The notes: a model not told the origin generated them from the sequence alone. Positions 27,709-38,344 are shown, counted from the first letter of the stretch. The stretch: 64,000 nt of DNA from Hyphomicrobiales bacterium (GCA_900470095.1 UBZM01000028.1:1-64000), one strand, 5' to 3'. Numbers and translations are program-made.

Positions 27709-28692
27709 ATGACGACGACGATTGCCCAGGGCCTTCCCGATATGAAGCTGTCGGTGCGCCAGACTTTTGGGATCGACTCCGATCTCGAAGTGCCGGCCTA
27801 CTCGCAGGCCGACGCCCATGTGCCCGATCTCGACGTCGACTATCGATTTGACCGTGACACCACGATCGCGATTCTCGCTGGCTTTGCGCATAATCGACGC
27901 GTCATGATCTCGGGCTATCACGGCACCGGCAAATCGACCCATATCGAGCAGGTCGCGGCCCGCCTCAACTGGCCTTGCGTGCGCGTTAACCTCGACAGCC
28001 ACGTCTCGCGGCTTGATCTCGTCGGCAAGGACGCGATCGTGCTGAAGGAAGGCAAGCAGATCACCGAGTTCCAGGACGGCATCCTGCCCTGGGCGCTGCA
28101 GAACAATATCGCGCTCGTCTTTGACGAGTACGACGCCGGTCGTCCGGACGTGATGTTCGTGATCCAGCGCGTGCTGGAGCAGTCCGGCAAGCTGACGCTG
28201 CTCGATCAGAAGCGCGTCATCCGTCCTCACCCTGCCTTCCGCATGTTCGCAACGGCGAACACGGTCGGCCTCGGCGATACGTCGGGCCTCTATCACGGCA
28301 CCCAGCAGATCAACCAGGGCCAGATGGACCGCTGGTCGATCGTGACCACGCTGAACTACCTGCCGCACGACAACGAAGTCGCGATCGTGCTCGCCAAGTC
28401 GAAGCATTATCAGGCCTCGCCCGAGGGCAAGGACATCGTCAACAAGATGGTCCGCGTCGCCGACCTGACCCGAAACGCCTTCATGAACGGCGATCTCTCG
28501 ACCGTCATGAGCCCGCGCACGGTCATCACCTGGGCCGAGAATGCCGCGATCTTCGGTGATATCGGCTTCGCCTTCCGGGTGACGTTCCTGAACAAGTGCG
28601 ACGAGATGGAGCGCACTCTGGTGGCGGAGTTCTTCCAGCGCTCCTTCGGCAAGGAATTGCCGGAGAGCGCGGTCAACGTCGTTCTGAGCTGA
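27709..28692 (+). CDS. cobS: cobaltochelatase subunit CobS
   Basis: A 327-residue AAA+ ATPase of the aerobic cobalamin pathway. With CobT and CobN it inserts cobalt into hydrogenobyrinic acid a,c-diamide. Walker A is GYHGTGKST at residues 69-77 and Walker [12 protein letters not shown] ends near residue 144; the length matches the family. The gene is separated from cobT by only the small GFA-family gene. No cobalamin riboswitch was recognised in the 170 bases upstream. CobN is not in this window. Confidence 0.97.
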   Translation: MTTTIAQGLPDMKLSVRQTFGIDSDLEVPAYSQADAHVPDLDVDYRFDRDTTIAILAGFAHNRRVMISGYHGTGKSTHIEQVAARLNWPCVRVNLDSHVSRLDLVGKDAIVLKEGKQITEFQDGILPWALQNNIALVFDEYDAGRPDVMFVIQRVLEQSGKLTLLDQKRVIRPHPAFRMFATANTVGLGDTSGLYHGTQQINQGQMDRWSIVTTLNYLPHDNEVAIVLAKSKHYQASPEGKDIVNKMVRVADLTRNAFMNGDLSTVMSPRTVITWAENAAIFGDIGFAFRVTFLNKCDEMERTLVAEFFQRSFGKELPESAVNVVLS

Positions 28693-28705
28693 GGGGAAGC
28701 GGGTC

Positions 28706-29062
28706 ATGGCGAGCGCGCGCTATCAGGGGAGCTGCCATTGCGGGCGAGTCGGATTCACGGTCGAGGCCAGTCTCGACCGGACGATCACCTGCAATTGCTC
28801 CTATTGCCAGCGTCGCGGCTCGATCCTGACCTTTTCGCCGGCGACGGCCTTCACCCTTGAAAAGGGCGAGGATGCGCTGACCGAATACCGTTTCCACACG
28901 CAGAAGATCCAGCACCTGTTCTGCGAAACCTGCGGCATCGAATCCTTCGCTCGCGGCTCGATGCCGGACGGCACGCCGATGGTCGCGGTGAATGTCCGCT
29001 GCCTCGAGGGTGTCGAGCCCGCCGAACTCGAGTCGACGATGTTCGACGGGCGCTCGCGCTAG
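28706..29062 (+). CDS. GFA family protein (CENP-V/glutathione-dependent formaldehyde-activating type)
   Basis: A 118-residue zinc-binding protein. The zinc ligands are visible as [10 protein letters not shown] near residue 10, [10 protein letters not shown] near 32 and [12 protein letters not shown] near 78, which is the complete GFA set. Members are annotated as formaldehyde-activating or simply of unknown activity, so no reaction is claimed. It lies 13 bases after cobS and 25 bases before cobT on the same strand, and its placement inside the cobaltochelatase pair is likely transcriptional convenience. Confidence 0.93.
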   Translation: MASARYQGSCHCGRVGFTVEASLDRTITCNCSYCQRRGSILTFSPATAFTLEKGEDALTEYRFHTQKIQHLFCETCGIESFARGSMPDGTPMVAVNVRCLEGVEPAELESTMFDGRSR

Positions 29063-29087
29063 CATCAAGTCAAAGGACGGCTCCGCC

Positions 29088-30986
29088 TTGTCCATCTCCA
29101 ATCGTAAGCCCGGTCAGCCCAAGGAAGCACCAGCAGAGCCGCTGAAGCGCGCCATTTCCGGTGCGATGAAGGCGATCGCGCGCAAGCCCGAGATGGAAAT
29201 CGTCTTCGCGGCGGACAAGCCGTCGCTGGTTGGCGAACGCGCTCGCCTGCCCGAGCCGCCGCGCAAGCTGACGATCCAGGATGTCGCGATCCTGCGCGGC
29301 CACTCGGATTCGATGGCACTCAGGCTCGCCTGTCATGACGCCTCGATCCACCGCCGTGCCGCACCGGAGGGCGATGCGGCGCGTGCTGTCTTCGACGCCG
29401 TCGAGCAGGCCCGGGTCGAATGCGTCGGCTCGCGCCGGATGAGCGGCATGGCCGGCAATATCACCGCCATGCTGGAAGATCGCTACCATCGCGGTGGCCG
29501 CTACGAGGAAATCTCCGATCGGGCCGACGCCCCGCTGGAAGACGCTCTCGCATTGATGGTGCGTGAGCGCCTGACGGGGCTGAAGCCGCCGCAGGCCGCG
29601 ACCAAGATCGTCGATCTCTGGCGCGACGTGATCGAGGCGAAGGCCGGCGCCGATCTCGACCGGTTGTCGCAGTCGGTCGAGGATCAGCGCGCCTTTTCGC
29701 GGACGGTGCGCGATATGCTGGCGTCCCTCGACATGGCCGAGCAGAGTTCGCAGGGCCAGGACGAGGAAGAGGACGAGGACAACCAGGACCAGTCCTCCGA
29801 GGATCAGCAGCAGCAGGATGGCGAGGCCGAGCAGGAAAGCGGTGGCGAGCGTTCGGAGGTCGAGGTCAGCGAGGATGCGACCGACGAACTGCAGGAGGGG
29901 GCGTCGGAAGCCACCGATGCTCCGGCCGGCGACTGGGACGAGGAGGATGATTCCTCCGAATCCGAGGAGGCGGGCGAGGCGCCGCGCCCCCGCGAGGGCC
30001 GCCAGAACGACCGGCCGCAAACGGACTACAAGCCCTACACCGTCAAGTTCGATGAGACGGTCACCGCCGAGGAACTCTGCGATGCCGAGGAACTGACCCG
30101 ACTGCGGGCCTATCTCGACAAGCAGCTCGCTCATCTCCAGGGCGTGGTGGCACGGCTTGCCAACCGGTTGCAGCGTCGCCTGATGGCGCAGCAGAACCGG
30201 TCCTGGCAGTTCGATCTCGAAGAAGGCTCGCTTGATCCTTCGCGCTTGCCGCGGATCATCATCGACCCGTTCCAGCCGCTCTCCTTCCGGCAGGAATCGG
30301 ATACGAATTTCCGCGATACGGTCGTGACGCTGCTGATCGACAATTCCGGCTCGATGCGCGGTCGGCCGATCACGGTTGCCGCGACCTGCGCCGACATCCT
30401 GGCGCGGACGCTGGAGCGCTGCGGCGTCAAGGTCGAGCTGCTCGGCTTCACCACGCGCGCCTGGAAGGGCGGGTTGTCGCGCGAGGCCTGGCTGCAATCC
30501 GGCAAGCCGCCCAATCCGGGCCGGCTGAACGATCTCAGGCACATCATCTACAAGGCGGCGGATGCTCCCTGGCGCCGGGCTCGCAAGAATCTCGGGCTGA
30601 TGATGCGCGAGGGCCTGCTCAAGGAGAATATCGACGGCGAGGCGCTGGACTGGGCGCATAAGCGCCTGCTCGCGCGGCCCGAGCAGCGCAAGATCCTCAT
30701 GGTGATCTCGGATGGAGCGCCGGTCGACGATTCGACGCTGTCGGTGAATGCCGGCAATTACCTCGAGCGGCATCTGCGCCATATCATCGCCGAGATCGAG
30801 ACGCGCTCGCCGGTCGAACTGATCGCCATCGGCATCGGCCATGACGTGACGCGTTATTATCGCCGCGCCGTCACCATCGTCGATGCGGAGGAACTCGGCG
30901 GGGTGATGACGGAGAAGCTGGCCGAGCTCTTCGAGGAGGACGGTCCCACTACTGGCAAGGCCCCGGTTTCTCGTCGCATGCAATGA
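29088..30986 (+). CDS. cobT: cobaltochelatase subunit CobT
   Basis: About 632 residues from a TTG start (reads [12 protein letters not shown] after the initiator) preceded by AAAGGA; the frame extends further back into the GFA gene. CobT forms a ring complex with CobS for cobalt insertion. Residues about 220-305 are a highly acidic, Gln/Ser-rich low-complexity stretch typical of CobT. The C-terminal von Willebrand A domain has an intact MIDAS motif, [14 protein letters not shown] near residue 420, which contacts CobN. Length and layout are normal. It overlaps the next gene by four bases. Confidence 0.95.
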   Translation: MSISNRKPGQPKEAPAEPLKRAISGAMKAIARKPEMEIVFAADKPSLVGERARLPEPPRKLTIQDVAILRGHSDSMALRLACHDASIHRRAAPEGDAARAVFDAVEQARVECVGSRRMSGMAGNITAMLEDRYHRGGRYEEISDRADAPLEDALALMVRERLTGLKPPQAATKIVDLWRDVIEAKAGADLDRLSQSVEDQRAFSRTVRDMLASLDMAEQSSQGQDEEEDEDNQDQSSEDQQQQDGEAEQESGGERSEVEVSEDATDELQEGASEATDAPAGDWDEEDDSSESEEAGEAPRPREGRQNDRPQTDYKPYTVKFDETVTAEELCDAEELTRLRAYLDKQLAHLQGVVARLANRLQRRLMAQQNRSWQFDLEEGSLDPSRLPRIIIDPFQPLSFRQESDTNFRDTVVTLLIDNSGSMRGRPITVAATCADILARTLERCGVKVELLGFTTRAWKGGLSREAWLQSGKPPNPGRLNDLRHIIYKAADAPWRRARKNLGLMMREGLLKENIDGEALDWAHKRLLARPEQRKILMVISDGAPVDDSTLSVNAGNYLERHLRHIIAEIETRSPVELIAIGIGHDVTRYYRRAVTIVDAEELGGVMTEKLAELFEEDGPTTGKAPVSRRMQ

Positions 30987-31990
30987 GGCTGACCAGACGC
31001 GGCGTTCTCCTGGGGCTGGGCGCCGCCAGCTTCGGCTTCCCTGCCGCTCAGGCTCAGAGCATCGAGCCGGGTCGTAGAGAGCTCACCATCAGCGTGCGCG
31101 GCTTCGATGCTTTCGAGCCGCGCAATCCCGGCAAGAGCCGCTTCGGGCAGCTCAATTTCCGGGGCGGGCTGGTGTTGCGCGGCGACCATCCGCGTTTCGG
31201 CGGATTTTCCGGCCTCTGGCGCTCACGCAACGGCGTCGATCTGGTTGCGATCACCGATAACGGTTTCTGGCTGACGACGAAGACTGTCTCGGAGAAGGGG
31301 CGGATCGTGCGCTTCGAGCAGGCCGAACTCGCACCCATCCTCGGCGCTTCCGGGCGCCCGCTGCATCGTTCGCGCTATTTCGATACGGAGAGCCTCACGA
31401 TCGCCGATGGCGTCGCCTATATCGGCGTCGAGCGGACGCATGACGTCCTGCGTTTCGATTGGTCGCGGGACGGTGTCGAGGCGCGTGCGCGCATCGTCCC
31501 GGTCCCGCGCGAGGTGAAGCGCCTGCCGAGCAATCGCGGGCTGGAGGCGATTGGTGTTGTTCCGGCCGGGCAACCGCTTGCGGGCGCGCTCGTTGCCATT
31601 GCCGAGCGCTCCGGCGGGGAGGACGAACCGACACTTGGCGTGATCATCGGGGGGCGGCAGCCCGGCCTGTTTCAGGTGCGGCGCCATGGCGGCTTCGACA
31701 TCACCGATCTGGCCTTCCTGCCCGGCGGCGACATGCTGCTGCTGGAGCGCTGGTACAAGCCTCTGCGTGGTGTCGGCATGCGCATTCGCCGCGTTCCCGG
31801 CGCAAGCCTCCGGCCAGGTGCGATGCTCGATGGCCCCTCCCTGATCGAGGCCGATCTCGGCCAGGAAATCGACAATATGGAAGGGCTTTGCGTCCATCAG
31901 GAGCAGGGCAAGACGGTTCTGACCCTGATCTCGGACGACAATTTTTCCTTCCTGCAGCGCACCGTGCTGCTGGAGTTCGAGTTGGGGTAA
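30983..31990 (+). CDS. esterase-like activity of phytase family protein
   Basis: A 335-residue exported protein. Residues 1-25 are a signal with a twin-arginine-like start ([17 protein letters not shown]). The mature part has the beta-propeller features of the phytase-like esterase family: [23 protein letters not shown] near residue 75, [24 protein letters not shown] (here NRGLEAIGV) and DNMEGLCV. The activity of the family is poorly defined. The ATG overlaps the cobT stop (ATGA), a gene pairing that recurs in Hyphomicrobiales although no link to cobalamin is known. Confidence 0.9.
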   Translation: MRLTRRGVLLGLGAASFGFPAAQAQSIEPGRRELTISVRGFDAFEPRNPGKSRFGQLNFRGGLVLRGDHPRFGGFSGLWRSRNGVDLVAITDNGFWLTTKTVSEKGRIVRFEQAELAPILGASGRPLHRSRYFDTESLTIADGVAYIGVERTHDVLRFDWSRDGVEARARIVPVPREVKRLPSNRGLEAIGVVPAGQPLAGALVAIAERSGGEDEPTLGVIIGGRQPGLFQVRRHGGFDITDLAFLPGGDMLLLERWYKPLRGVGMRIRRVPGASLRPGAMLDGPSLIEADLGQEIDNMEGLCVHQEQGKTVLTLISDDNFSFLQRTVLLEFELG

Positions 31991-32105
31991 GGGGCCCCGC
32001 GTAACGTCATGTTCGCGCTTGCGGCGAGCACAAGTCCTGAATGTGCCGGCGACCAAGCACCGTGAACAGACGATACAGGGCTGACCACTCGCGTTCTATG
32101 CAAAC

Positions 32106-32130
32106 GAAAAAAGCGGCCTTTCGGCCGCTT
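32106..32130 (-). terminator. rho-independent terminator of rpmB
   Basis: On the minus strand an 8-base perfect stem (AAGCGGCC and GGCCGCTT, loop GAAA) is followed directly by a run of T. It lies 28 bases after the rpmB stop and is a textbook intrinsic terminator. Confidence 0.92.
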
Positions 32131-32157
32131 CATTCATTCCGTGAAGGAACCGCGCGC

Positions 32158-32445
32158 TCAGTTGGTCGCGAGCTTCTTCTCGATGTCACGCTTCAGCGTG
32201 AGTGCGCCGGTCGAGAGGTTGCCTGCCGGCTCCTTGACCAGGAAAGCGTCAAGTCCGCCACGGTGATCGACCGTACGCAGGGCGTTCGCCGAGACCCGCA
32301 GGCGCACGGAGCGGCCAAGCGCGTCCGAACGGAGCGTGACATTGACGAGGTTCGGCCGGAAGACGGTCTTCGTCTTGCGGTTCGAGTGGCTGACGAGGTG
32401 CCCGGTGAGGGTGGCTTTCCCGGTCAGTTCGCAACGGCGAGCCAT
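32158..32445 (-). CDS. rpmB: 50S ribosomal protein L28
   Basis: A 95-residue ribosomal protein. The start [20 protein letters not shown], the central [17 protein letters not shown] and [20 protein letters not shown] are the conserved alphaproteobacterial L28 sequence. The 2-Cys zinc form is not present, since only one Cys is visible. It is a single-gene transcript on the minus strand ended by the intrinsic terminator at 32106-32130, between the esterase-like gene and the DUF3108 gene. Confidence 0.98.
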   Translation of the reverse strand: MARRCELTGKATLTGHLVSHSNRKTKTVFRPNLVNVTLRSDALGRSVRLRVSANALRTVDHRGGLDAFLVKEPAGNLSTGALTLKRDIEKKLATN

Positions 32446-32710
32446 GATATCGTTCCCTTGGAACCGGTTGTCTCAAACAAAAATGCCGACACGCGACGTG
32501 CCGGCCCACGAGCACCGGAAGTCAAATTGAAGTCGCGGGTCTATAGCCAAGCCCGGCTGCGGCGTCAAGGACCGCGACAGATTCCATAGCACGATCGGGG
32601 CGGCTGCGGCGTGGCGGCATTGCCACTCGCCAAACTTTGCAAAAGAGGTCACGATTCGGACCGATTCGCAGTGCATGCCGGTGCGAAGCATGCCCGTCCG
32701 GAGGAGTTGG

Positions 32711-33544
32711 ATGAAGCCCGCCATCGCGTCGTCCCTGGCCGGACTTGGTCTTGCTGCGCTGGCCCTGGCCTCCGGCATCGGAGCGTCGTCAGCGGCGGCT
32801 GCCTCGTTGGAGGCCAAATATGATGTCTCCCTGCTCGGCCTGACGCTCGGCACCGCCCATCTCAGCGGCGGCATCGACGGCAGCAGCTACAAGCTCGATA
32901 TCGTGGCCAAGATGACGGGTCTGGTCGGCAGTTTCACGGGCGGACGCGGCTCAGGGGCGGCAACCGGAAATCTTCATGGCGGGCGCCTGTCGCCTGCAAC
33001 CTTCGCTGTTTCGTCGGCGAACTCAAGCGAGAGCCGTACCGTGCGCATGGCCCTCGACGGTGGCACGGTGCAGGCCGTGGATATTGCGCCGCCGATCGAC
33101 GACAAGCCTGATCGTGTGCCGCTCAACGAGAGCCACAAGCGCAATGTGGTTGATCCGATCAGTGCCTTCCTGATGCCTGTGGAGGGCAAGGGCGGGAACG
33201 GTGCCGCCTGTAACCGGACGCTGCCGATCTTCGACGGCGCCGCGCGCTATGACATCAAGCTGAGCTATTCCGGTTCGCGCCAGGTGAAGCTCGAGGGCTA
33301 TAGCGGCCCGGTCACGATCTGCCAGGCGCGTTATGTGCCGATCGCAGGGCATCGGGCCCTGCGGCCGAGCACCAAGTTCATGACCGAGAATCGCGAGATC
33401 AACACCTGGCTCGCCCCCGTCAACGGCACCAATGTGATGGTGCCGATCCGCATCTCGGTGAAGACCATGATCGGGACGGCGGTGATCGAGGCATCGAGCT
33501 TCAGGGTCGATCCGACCACCGCCACGGCCGCGCGGCAGAACTGA
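32711..33544 (+). CDS. DUF3108 domain-containing periplasmic protein
   Basis: A 277-residue protein from the ATG at 32711, chosen because GGAG precedes it and because it gives a clear signal peptide (residues 1-30, ending SAAAA). The mature part, KYDVSLLGLTLGTAHLSG, then the pattern YKLDIVAKMTGLVG, matches the DUF3108 family. The function of these proteins is unknown; they look like periplasmic beta-rich proteins. The gene is divergent from rpmB and upstream of the helicase gene, an arrangement common in this order. Confidence 0.88.
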   Translation: MKPAIASSLAGLGLAALALASGIGASSAAAASLEAKYDVSLLGLTLGTAHLSGGIDGSSYKLDIVAKMTGLVGSFTGGRGSGAATGNLHGGRLSPATFAVSSANSSESRTVRMALDGGTVQAVDIAPPIDDKPDRVPLNESHKRNVVDPISAFLMPVEGKGGNGAACNRTLPIFDGAARYDIKLSYSGSRQVKLEGYSGPVTICQARYVPIAGHRALRPSTKFMTENREINTWLAPVNGTNVMVPIRISVKTMIGTAVIEASSFRVDPTTATAARQN

Positions 33545-34081
33545 GCGGCTCGGTCGCGCCGGGCTGCTTCTCCCGCATCTCGCCGCGCCGGCGCCGCAAT
33601 TGACCAAATGGCAACCGAGCAGGCGCGCGGCGAGATGTGCCGCCTCGGCAGGAAAACCGGCGCCCCTGGATCGCCGCAGAGCAGCGGTTTTGGATAGGTC
33701 GCGGCATGAAGTGCCGCGTGGTTGGATATCTTCGAGCCGGGCTGGCCTTGCCCGCACCGCGCTGGGGCGGTGGTTCACACCGATCCCGCGCTGTTGCGTC
33801 GGCAGAAAACATGAGGCTGCCCCTCGTTTCGCCGTGAGCACGACATAAATAGCGCGGAGCACTGTCGGCGCCCGGCCGTTTACGCTGGTCGCGAGAATGA
33901 GTGGATCAAGCTCGTGTCACGATTCCAGATATGGTGGTACGCGCGGCCGTCCCCGCGATATCTTGCCGTGAACGAAACCCGATTCTGTCGGAGTCAGCGA
34001 TTCGGGCTTGCTTCGTTCAGGACTCGTTCCGCAGCTTAATTTCGGCGCTCCAGCTTGTGCCAAGGTAGGACGCTTTCCTCG
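33545..34081. other. intergenic region before helicase gene
   Basis: This stretch of 537 bases has no gene I can support. Several open frames exist on both strands but they lack a ribosome site and have low-complexity, Arg/Pro-rich translations. It contains the inverted repeat listed at 33970-34018. Confidence 0.6.
33970..34018. repeat. compound inverted repeat upstream of helicase
   Basis: Two nested pairs can be seen: GAACGAA (33970-33976) with TTCGTTC (34012-34018), and CCCGA (33978-33982) with TCGGG (34002-34006). They lie about 65 bases before the chosen helicase start. It could be a leader-RNA structure or a transcription end; it lacks a T-run. Confidence 0.5.
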
Positions 34082-37000
34082 GTGTCTGCTACCGGCAAGG
34101 GCCCAAAGGAAACGATCGGTCGCGTCTTGATTTCAGCACGCTCTCTTCCGCCCTCGGTTCGTGCGCAGGGTGTCACAGCAGTTCTCGGGCCCACCAATAC
34201 CGGTAAGACGCATCTGGCGATCGAGCGGATGGTGGCGCACCCGACCGGAATGATTGGCCTGCCGCTGCGCCTTCTGGCGCGCGAGGTCTATGGTCGCGTG
34301 GTCGATAAGGTCGGCCCTGAGGCGGTGGCGCTGGTCACCGGCGAGGAAAAGATCAAGCCGCAGCGGCCCCGCTTCTGGGTCTGCACCGTTGAGGCCATGC
34401 CGCGCGATCTCGCCGTTGATTTCGTCGCGATTGACGAGATCCAGCTCGCTGCCGATCTCGACCGCGGTCATGTCTTCACCGACCGCCTGCTGAACCGCCG
34501 CGGCCGGGCCGAGACGATGCTGATTGGCGCGGGTACCATGAAGCCGCTGATCGAGCAGCTCATTCCCGGCGTGAACGTCGTCACGCGCCCACGCCTGTCG
34601 CAACTCACATTTGCCGGCGACAAGAAGATCACCCGCCTGCCACGACGCAGTGCGATCGTCGCTTTCTCCGTCGAGGAGGTTTATGCGATCGCCGAACTGA
34701 TCCGTCGGCAGAAGGGCGGGGCGGCCGTGGTGCTCGGCGCGCTCTCGCCGCGCACGCGCAATGCCCAGGTTGAGATCTACCAGTCGGGCGACGTCGATTA
34801 TCTCGTTGCGACCGACGCGATCGGCATGGGTCTCAATCTCGATGTCGATCACATCGCCTTCGCGTCGGACCGGAAATTCGACGGTCATCATTTCCGCAAG
34901 CTGAACCCCGCGGAGTTCGGCCAGGTTGCCGGGCGCGCCGGTCGCCATCTGCGCGACGGCACCTTTGGCACGAGCGGGCGTTGTCCGCCCTTTGACGCCG
35001 AACTGGTCGAGGCGATCGAGAATCACCGTTTTGAATCGGTGCGGCAGCTGCAATGGCGCAATTCCGATCTCGATCTGCGCTCCGTCGACGGGCTGATCGC
35101 CAGCCTGAACGTCCAGCCAACGGAGCAGGGGCTGACCCGTGCGCTAATCGCGGAGGACATGACGACGCTGGAGGTTCTGGCCCGCGATGCCGATGTCAGG
35201 CCGCTGGCGCAGGGCCGTGCAGCAGTCGAGCGGCTCTGGGAGGTGTGTGGCCTGCCGGATTATCGCAAGATCGCGCCGATGCAGCATGCTGATCTCGCCA
35301 CCACGCTGTATCTTCGCCTGATGCGCCACGGACGGCTCGATCCGGACTGGTATCGTGCCCAACTCGATGCGCTTGACCGGACCGATGGCGAGATCGACAC
35401 GCTGTCAGCCCGCATTGCGCAGGTCCGAACTTGGACCTATGTCGCAAACCGTCCTGACTGGTTACCTGATCCAGAGCATTGGCAGGGGGTGGCGCGTCTT
35501 GTAGAGGACAAACTGTCGGACGCTTTGCACGAGCGGCTAGCCAGCCGTTTCGTCGATCGGCGCACGAGCGTGCTGATGCGTCGTTTGCGGGAGAATGCAA
35601 TGTTGGAGGCTGAGGTCACCACGACGGGCGACGTGCTCGTCGAGGGACAGCATGTCGGGATGCTTCAGGGATTTCGCTTCACGGCGGATCCCAAGGCTGG
35701 CGGGCCCGAGGCGAAAGCCTTGAACATGGCCGCGATGAAGGCGCTTGCCAGCGAGATCGAGGCGCGCGCCGCGCGTGTCGTACTCGCGGCTGATGATGCC
35801 TTCGTGCTTTCGCATGACGGGCTGGTGCGCTGGATCGGTGAGCCGGTCGCGCGGCTTGTCGCCGGCGACAAGGTTCTGGAGCCGCGCCTGCGCTTGCTGG
35901 TCGAGGAGCACCTGACCGGACCGGCGCGTGAGCAGGTCGACGCGCGCCTCACTCTCTGGCTGAAGAACCACATCGCCCGTCTGCTTGGTGCGTTGCAGTT
36001 GCTCGAGAATGCCGAGAATGTCACCGGCATCGCGCGCGGCATCGCCTATCAGGCCGGGGAGTCGCTGGGCGTGCTGGAGCGCGCCAAGGTTGGCGAGGAG
36101 ATGAAGACGCTGGATCAGGAGGGCCGCGCGGCACTCCGTCAGCTCGGCATCCGCTTCGGAGCCTTTCATCTATACGTCCCCGCCCTGCTGAAGCCGGCGC
36201 CGCGCGCGCTGGCGGCCCAGCTCTGGGCGCTGAAGCATGGCGGACCCGATACGTCTGGCCTCGACGATATCGCCCATCTCGCAGCCTCGGGCCGGACATC
36301 CTTTGCCGTCGACAAGGCGGTGCCGAAGGGCCTCTATCGCGCTGCCGGCTATCGCGTCTGCGGCGAGCGCGCCGTGCGTGTCGATATCCTCGAGCGGCTT
36401 GCTGACCTGATCCGGCCAGCTATCGCCTATCGCCCGGGCCTGACCCAGGGCCAGCCGCCCACCGGCGCGGCCGATCAGGACGGTTTTGTCGTGACCGGTG
36501 CCATGACCTCGCTGGTCGGTTGTGCGGGCGAGGATTTCGCCTCGATCCTGCGCTCCCTCGGCTATGTCTCGGCCAAGCGTCCGGGACCGGCGATCACAGT
36601 GCCGCTGGCGCAGCCACCGGTCGCGGCTGCCGCTCCGGTCGCTGACGCACCGACGGCGGACACAACGGACGTTCCAGCTGGGCACGAGGCCGTTGCGACG
36701 GTCGGGGCCGATGAGGCCGGCGCCGGTGTTGTCGACGAGCCCATGGCTACCGCTGACATCGAGACCGCCGAGGCTGCCTCGCTGGAGGCTGCCACGCCTG
36801 AAACGGCCGACGCCCCGATTGCGGTGGAGACCGAGCTCGAGCAGGCCGCGCATCCGGTGCCAGCCGATGCCATGTCTGCTCTGCCGGCACCTGCCGACGA
36901 GACACCTGTGTCCGAGACACTGGCCCTTGAGACCGTTGCCTCGGAGACCGTTGCCTCCGAGGCTGCAGCTGACGTCGTTGCTGCGACCGAGGTGCAGGAA

Positions 37001-37474
37001 ATCGAGGTCTGGCGGCCGCATCGTCACCAGGGCGGGCGCAGGCCGGAGCATGCCGGGCGCGGTCGCCGCGATGGCGCTCAGGGCGAGCGTCAGCCTGGCG
37101 CAGGCCGTGGTGAGCGCCCGAACCGTGACGGCCGGCCCGACGAGCGTCGCCGCCAAGGCGATCGTAGCCGTCCGGCTGCCGCCAATGCGTCTCAAGGCGA
37201 TGCCGGCCGGCAGGATGCGCAGCCGCGCGACGGGGATCAGAAGCGCAATGGCCGGCCGCAGCGCAATGGCCGTCCAGAGCAGGGGCGTGGCCCGCGCCCG
37301 GACTTCAAGCGTGATGGACGCCCTGGCGGTCCACGCCGCGAGGAGCGGGGCAGCGAGCGCTTCCAGCAGGCATCCAAGCCGCGCCCGGCCGAGCGCGAGC
37401 CTGATCCGGATTCGCCGTTTGCCAAGCTTGCGGCGCTCAAGGCCCAGCTCGAGGGCGGCGGGCGCAAGAACTGA
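34082..37474 (+). CDS. Suv3-like ATP-dependent helicase with long disordered C-terminus
   Basis: About 1130 residues from a GTG start (VSATGKG), preceded by AGGTAGGA; a TTG nine codons earlier is the alternative. The core is Suv3-like: Walker A GPTNTGKT at about 37-44, a DEIQ box (IDEIQL) at 118, a LVATDAIGMGLN strand, and motif VI QVAGRAGR at 281. Mitochondrial Suv3 unwinds RNA for decay, so an RNA role is likely. From about residue 850 the protein is low-complexity: an Ala/Thr/Glu-rich segment followed by an Arg/Gly/Asn-rich basic tail that may bind nucleic acid. The S4 protein gene follows 42 bases downstream. Confidence 0.93.
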   Translation: MSATGKGPKETIGRVLISARSLPPSVRAQGVTAVLGPTNTGKTHLAIERMVAHPTGMIGLPLRLLAREVYGRVVDKVGPEAVALVTGEEKIKPQRPRFWVCTVEAMPRDLAVDFVAIDEIQLAADLDRGHVFTDRLLNRRGRAETMLIGAGTMKPLIEQLIPGVNVVTRPRLSQLTFAGDKKITRLPRRSAIVAFSVEEVYAIAELIRRQKGGAAVVLGALSPRTRNAQVEIYQSGDVDYLVATDAIGMGLNLDVDHIAFASDRKFDGHHFRKLNPAEFGQVAGRAGRHLRDGTFGTSGRCPPFDAELVEAIENHRFESVRQLQWRNSDLDLRSVDGLIASLNVQPTEQGLTRALIAEDMTTLEVLARDADVRPLAQGRAAVERLWEVCGLPDYRKIAPMQHADLATTLYLRLMRHGRLDPDWYRAQLDALDRTDGEIDTLSARIAQVRTWTYVANRPDWLPDPEHWQGVARLVEDKLSDALHERLASRFVDRRTSVLMRRLRENAMLEAEVTTTGDVLVEGQHVGMLQGFRFTADPKAGGPEAKALNMAAMKALASEIEARAARVVLAADDAFVLSHDGLVRWIGEPVARLVAGDKVLEPRLRLLVEEHLTGPAREQVDARLTLWLKNHIARLLGALQLLENAENVTGIARGIAYQAGESLGVLERAKVGEEMKTLDQEGRAALRQLGIRFGAFHLYVPALLKPAPRALAAQLWALKHGGPDTSGLDDIAHLAASGRTSFAVDKAVPKGLYRAAGYRVCGERAVRVDILERLADLIRPAIAYRPGLTQGQPPTGAADQDGFVVTGAMTSLVGCAGEDFASILRSLGYVSAKRPGPAITVPLAQPPVAAAAPVADAPTADTTDVPAGHEAVATVGADEAGAGVVDEPMATADIETAEAASLEAATPETADAPIAVETELEQAAHPVPADAMSALPAPADETPVSETLALETVASETVASEAAADVVAATEVQEIEVWRPHRHQGGRRPEHAGRGRRDGAQGERQPGAGRGERPNRDGRPDERRRQGDRSRPAAANASQGDAGRQDAQPRDGDQKRNGRPQRNGRPEQGRGPRPDFKRDGRPGGPRREERGSERFQQASKPRPAEREPDPDSPFAKLAALKAQLEGGGRKN

Positions 37475-37516
37475 CCTGGGCTGAAACTGACCTGGGGCTG
37501 AGCGGAAAGGCTGTCC

Positions 37517-37828
37517 TTGCGGGAAGATCGCCAGCGTCTCGACAAGTGGCTCTGGTTCGCGCGTTTCGCCAAGACGCGCTCGGTCGCTGTGCGCCTGGTG
37601 GATGACGGCCATGTCCGCGTGAATGGTCGGCGCGCGGTGAATGCAGCGCTTGGCCTCAAGCTCGGTGACGTGCTGACGCTGGCGTTGGTGCATGAGACCA
37701 TGGTGGTGCGCCTGCTTGCTCTGGGCAGCAGGCGCGGTCCCTATGAGGAAGCGCAACGGCTCTACGAGCGCCTGGGCGAGAGCATGCGCGGCGACGCGCC
37801 GCTTGCGGAGGACGATCCGAGCGGATAG
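37517..37828 (+). CDS. S4 domain RNA-binding protein (Hsp15-like)
   Basis: A 103-residue protein beginning REDRQRLDKWLWFARFAKTRS after a TTG start with GGAAAGG before it. Residues 6-50 are an S4 RNA-binding domain (DDGHVRVNGRRAVNAA), as in the heat-shock ribosome protein Hsp15, which frees stalled large subunits carrying nascent chains. The tail GSRRGPYEEAQRLYERL is conserved in the family. It follows the RNA helicase on the same strand, as often in this order. Confidence 0.92.
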   Translation: MREDRQRLDKWLWFARFAKTRSVAVRLVDDGHVRVNGRRAVNAALGLKLGDVLTLALVHETMVVRLLALGSRRGPYEEAQRLYERLGESMRGDAPLAEDDPSG

Positions 37829-38005
37829 AGCGCGGGAGCGGTTCGATAGGCCTGCCAGGGCAGGCTTGGGCGCTTCAGGAGGAGTTTCCTCTCGGAGCTG
37901 GCTGGAAGAGATTTTTCTTTCTGCCGCGGCCCGGATATCGACCTTGAAACACCCGCCTTCCGGGTCTTTATGATCCGGCAGGATGGACCGGGAAGGACTT
38001 GCGAC

Positions 38006-38344
38006 ATGACCTATGTGGTCACCGAAAACTGCATCAAGTGCAAGTACATGGACTGCGTCGAGGTCTGTCCTGTCGACTGCTTCTATGAAGGCGAGAACAT
38101 GCTCGTCATCCATCCCGACGAGTGCATCGATTGTGGTGTCTGCGAGCCGGAATGCCCGGCTGAGGCGATCAAGCCCGATACCGAACCCGGCCTTGAGAGC
38201 TGGCTGCAGCTCAACTCGAAATATGCGTCGAGCTGGCCGAACCTCACCCAGAAGAAGGACCCACCGGCCGACGCCAAGGAATTCGATGGCGTGCCCGGAA
38301 AGCTCGAAGAGCATTTCTCGCCGAACCCCGGCGAAGGCGACTGA
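38006..38344 (+). CDS. fdxA: ferredoxin FdxA, 7Fe type
   Basis: A 112-residue ferredoxin starting at the ATG after [31 protein letters not shown] carries the 3Fe-4S ligand cysteines and [17 protein letters not shown] those of the 4Fe-4S cluster; together this is the Azotobacter/rhizobial type 7Fe ferredoxin with its usual C-terminal extension ([19 protein letters not shown]). It shuttles electrons in the cytoplasm. It stands between the S4 gene and carD, an order seen repeatedly in Hyphomicrobiales. Confidence 0.96.
   Translation: MTYVVTENCIKCKYMDCVEVCPVDCFYEGENMLVIHPDECIDCGVCEPECPAEAIKPDTEPGLESWLQLNSKYASSWPNLTQKKDPPADAKEFDGVPGKLEEHFSPNPGEGD

Noticed and set aside
25747..28707. A 986-residue minus-strand frame
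   Set aside because: It lies opposite two glycosyltransferases and cobS, which have clear motifs; the frame has none.
29070..30983. A 637-residue minus-strand frame
   Set aside because: Exact antisense of cobT; the Leu-rich stretch is the reverse of the CobT acidic region.
33501..33812. A 103-residue minus-strand frame between the DUF3108 and helicase genes
   Set aside because: Arg-rich composition, no ribosome site and no recognisable motif; probably a chance frame in an empty region.
36170..38314. A 714-residue minus-strand frame
   Set aside because: Antisense to the helicase tail, the S4 gene and fdxA, all of which are recognised proteins.
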